This document shows, one piece after another, positions 62,668 through 64,000 of a stretch of 64,000 nucleotides of DNA. How positions within the stretch are numbered: the first letter of the stretch is position 1; each line of letters starts with the position of its first letter. The notes beneath the pieces are model-generated. The model saw only the letters and a list, made by a program, of their open reading frames with translations, was not told the origin of the DNA and made no database searches. The position numbers and the translations under genes were made by a program. The stretch spans positions 558,001 to 622,000 of the forward strand of contig JBAMDO010000571.1 in the NCBI GenBank assembly GCA_037074765.1. The letters run 5' to 3'. Source of the stretch: Mansonella perstans. Lineage: Eukaryota; Nematoda; Chromadorea; Rhabditida; Onchocercidae.

Positions 62668-64000
62668 CTTTAAAAAAATAAACTCAAAGTATCTGTTTAG
62701 TTAAAAAAGAAATATTTCAAAGGATGGTTACAGAACATATGAGGATGATGTTATTTAAAACAGTACATGTAGAATTGAAACATCTTACTTGGAATACCCT
62801 CATTGATATAAATATTTCCAATAGATATGAAATAGCTAAAAAGTTCAGGTCAATAAATTTGATGCAAAAAAGCATTAAACGTATGGCTCTAAAAATATTC
62901 AGAGAAGGATTTCCTAGAGCTGGTTTCTAGTGCAGTCTATACCTATAGCGAATAAGAGCGAATTATACCACGTTGCTAGATTCTAATATGATAAAACATG
63001 CTAAAAAGTGATTTAAGTAAATCGTCAAATCGCCCAAAAGCAATTATCTTTTGTTATAAATATTTCATAAATTTCTATATTTTATAGTTAAAAAAAAGAA
63101 ATATCTAGAAAGAGAGGAAAAAAAGTTGAATGCCTACGAAATGAAGCACAATCTGTGTAATTTACTAGATGCATGTATAATGTTGATAGCTGTAGCTTGA
63201 TTGACCTTTCAAGTGCAATTAGAATCTAAATAGCTTTATTGACCTCTCAAGTGCAATTAGAATCAAAACAGTCTTTTTAGGAAAAAAAGTAGTGCTCAGA
63301 ATGAACTGAGTGATTTTTCCTTTAAAAGAAGCAAAAAAAAAAGGAAAAAAAAAACTACTTTAGTTTATAATTGAACCTTAAATTAAATGTATAAATAAAT
63401 GGAAAAAAGGTATTAAGAGAAATCAAATGTGCTGATGAAAATAATGGCTGTTAGAATCGCATTGAAAGAACGACTCAGCAAAAAGTGATGATAATTAATG
63501 ATAATTTCTATAACCCAGTTTAAGTAATAGTTTTATCTGAATAATACTGTTATACCAGAACATCGTGTTTCTGCATAAATGTGATAAAAGATAAGTAGCT
63601 GCTTGATGTGAATATTTCAGAAATAAAAAAAAAATCCCTACCTTTTCAAGGAATGACAAAATAAATTATTGGAGAAAAAGCAAAATTTTAAAAAAGCTGA
63701 GATGAATAGATCTTGATGTCAGGCTTTAGTTAATAAACAGCATATTAAAAATCAGACGACTCATTCATGTTGGAAATAGAATATAATCTTTACATAAAAT
63801 GCCACGAAGTTAGCTCTCAAAATCGGAACAGGCAAATCAAACAAATGAAAGCTCTTGGGACATTCTTTTGGAGCATCATCAATTTGTAAGATTTTGCTAA
63901 ACTAAGAGAGATTATTGAAAGATAAGACACTGAATATCACAAACTCTTTCGTAATTTACAGATCTAAAAAAAAGCCATTAAATTCGACTGTCATATTCAT
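62668..64000. other. Intron of the PTIP gene running off the window
   Basis: The exon at 62411-62667 begins after a TTAAAG acceptor and needs one base of a codon from an upstream exon, so this stretch is intron at least in part. A minus-strand open stretch at about 63810-63893 follows a GTTTAG acceptor and looks codon-like (for example DDAPKECPKSFHLF), but no donor gives the required phase, so I do not call it an exon. A two-copy direct repeat lies at 63201-63264. Confidence 0.45.
63201..63264. repeat. Direct repeat pair, 26-bp unit
   Basis: TTGACCTTTCAAGTGCAATT plus AGAATC recurs 38 bases later with one substitution. Confidence 0.8.

Overview
The window is nuclear DNA from a nematode, AT-rich (I judge about 70 percent A+T by eye). 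The signs are many small exons, short splice acceptors of the TTTTCAG/TTTAG type, donors such as GTAAGT and GTTAGT, and genes whose closest recognisable relatives are nematode proteins (an ODR-2/HOT-like Ly6 protein, a GPB-2-type G beta, a PTIP/PIS-1-type BRCT protein). The AT bias, the long homopolymer tracts and the kilobase-sized introns fit a filarial/spirurid worm better than Caenorhabditis; that placement is inference. I saw no bacterial operon, tRNA, rRNA or CRISPR array.

Layout. 264-1704 (-): C2H2 zinc finger gene, 3' part outside the window. 4306-6241 (-): secreted, probably GPI-anchored ODR-2/HOT-family Ly6 protein, five exons. 7172-10217: inverted repeat of two roughly 1.2 kb arms around a 0.66 kb spacer. 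11114-11728 (-): unrecognised three-exon membrane-anchored small protein. 11.7-21.2 kb: gene-poor, with a decayed hAT-like element at about 20.05-20.41 kb. 21225-23917 (-): two-domain rhodanese/mercaptopyruvate sulfurtransferase-like protein with serine at the catalytic cysteine position. 27585-30903 (-): divergent G alpha subunit. 32415-36724 (+): METTL17/Rsm22 mitoribosome assembly factor. 37445-40961 (-): G beta 5 (GPB-2) ortholog. 43348-62667 (-): PTIP-type protein with a Q/S/P-rich middle and four C-terminal BRCT repeats; its 5' end lies beyond the right edge, and a candidate internal start exon lies at 56016-56187.

How the genes relate. The G alpha and G beta 5 genes are both heterotrimeric G-protein components and flank METTL17, but on current knowledge G beta 5 pairs with RGS proteins carrying a GGL domain, so closeness does not prove a shared complex. 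G alpha and METTL17 are divergent with about 1.5 kb between start codons; METTL17 and gpb-2 converge. The genes look like a normal mixture of signalling, mitochondrial and chromatin functions. The most unusual items are the large inverted repeat, a GC-AG intron before a 12-base terminal coding exon in gpb-2, the missing catalytic cysteine in the sulfurtransferase, the altered P-loop and lipidation sites of the G alpha, a probable alternative start inside the PTIP gene, and the orphan gene at 11.1-11.7 kb. All exon models were built by hand from reading frames and splice signals; their phases agree at every junction, but no transcript data were available.
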